From Chloroflexota bacterium (GTDB lineage Bacteria > Chloroflexota > UBA11872 > VXNJ01): a DNA stretch of 5,340 bases. Shown piece by piece: positions 4,945 through 5,340 of this stretch. Each line of letters opens with the position of its first letter. The first letter of the stretch is position 1. Position numbers and translations under genes: made by a program. The stretch spans positions 1 through 5,340 of the forward strand of contig JAPOVO010000489.1 in NCBI GenBank assembly GCA_026708165.1, given 5' to 3'. The notes beneath the pieces were generated by a model, which searched no databases, was not told the origin of the DNA, and saw only the letters and a program-made list of their open reading frames with translations.

Positions 4945-5340
4945 TCAAGCGGCTGCGGCGTAGCCGCATCTTGGGGACACACCGCAGGCGAGCGCTGCTG
5001 GCTTTGGTGATAACGGTACTCACGATCTTCCCGGTCTATTTCATGGTGTCCGGGGCATTGAGTCATCCGGATATATTCATCACCCGCCTAGGGGGGCAAA
5101 CGGAGGGCGGTCTGGTAGACATTCTGTTTCCCAGGCCGCCGATCTTGCAGCACTTTCAGACGGTCCTTGCCGACGCACTGTTCCGTCGATACCTGATCAA
5201 CAGCTTGATAGTCGCGACCATCACCACGGCGCTCGCGATTCTGGTATGCACTCTAGGGGCTTACAGTCTGGCCAGACTGCGCTTTCCAGGGAGCAACATG
5301 CTAGGCAGGGTAGCGCTGCTGACCTCCACGGTGCCGTCCG
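4941..5340 (+). CDS. ABC transporter inner-membrane permease, MalG/UgpE type, C-terminus beyond window
   Basis: The frame starts at GTG 4941-4943, overlapping the TGA of the previous permease in the sequence GTGA. It stays open to the window end, giving 133 residues. A basic N-terminus (R-L-R-R-S-R, and R-R-R at 15-17) precedes a first membrane helix at about 18-36, ending in the P-V-Y-F-M-V-S-G-A-L segment (31-40) usual for MalG-type permeases. The region 43-75 is periplasmic by prediction. R-R-Y-L-I-N-S (82-88) then leads into the second helix (88-106), closed by A-Y-S-L-A-R-L-R-F-P-G (107-117), a strong family signature. The EAA loop lies outside the window. About 140-150 residues are probably missing, judged from usual family length. 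The product pairs with the preceding permease; the ATPase may be encoded elsewhere, as in many CUT1-type systems that share one MsmK/UgpC-like subunit. Confidence 0.93.
   Translation, partial: MIKRLRRSRILGTHRRRALLALVITVLTIFPVYFMVSGALSHPDIFITRLGGQTEGGLVDILFPRPPILQHFQTVLADALFRRYLINSLIVATITTALAILVCTLGAYSLARLRFPGSNMLGRVALLTSTVPS

Overview
The window is GC-rich bacterial DNA with one clearly AT-richer stretch at about 1090-1300. It most resembles a Chloroflexota genome, for example a SAR202- or Caldilinea-like lineage. That placement is an inference. It rests on the long Val/Glu/Lys-rich stalk behind the lipobox of the solute-binding protein, which I recall as common in that phylum, and on a phytanoyl-CoA-dioxygenase-family gene lying beside a sugar-type ABC transporter. 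No marker gene in the window confirms it.

Layout. Two genes on the minus strand occupy the left side. Positions 1-583 hold the N-terminal 194 residues of a phytanoyl-CoA dioxygenase (PhyH) family protein whose C-terminus lies beyond the window start. Positions 732-1091 hold a small unrecognised protein with a CxC...CxxC cluster. Its reading frame stays coding-like upstream of an in-frame TGA. The 148-base gap between them (584-731) carries two inverted repeats. Positions 1092-1349 are a divergent, AT-richer intergenic region with candidate promoters in both directions and two abutting palindromes.

Four plus-strand genes follow in one apparent operon. They are a dihydrodipicolinate synthase/N-acetylneuraminate lyase (DapA) superfamily protein with a TTG start (1350-2288), a Tat-exported lipoprotein solute-binding protein (2404-3927), and two MalF/MalG-type inner-membrane permeases (4045-4944, and 4941 to beyond the window end). 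The permeases overlap by four bases (GTGA). No ATP-binding subunit is visible inside the window.

How they may work together. The binding protein and two permeases form the uptake part of a carbohydrate-type (CUT1-like) importer. The DapA-superfamily enzyme is probably the first or a later step in catabolism of the imported compound, as a Schiff-base aldolase or dehydratase. The PhyH-family oxygenase, transcribed divergently, may act on a related organic substrate. The substrate cannot be read from the sequence. I found no RNA genes, CRISPR arrays, insertion sequences or convincing rho-independent terminators. Nothing in the window amounts to a clearly new system. The most unusual points are the altered active site of the DapA-like enzyme and the interrupted frame of the small cysteine-rich protein.
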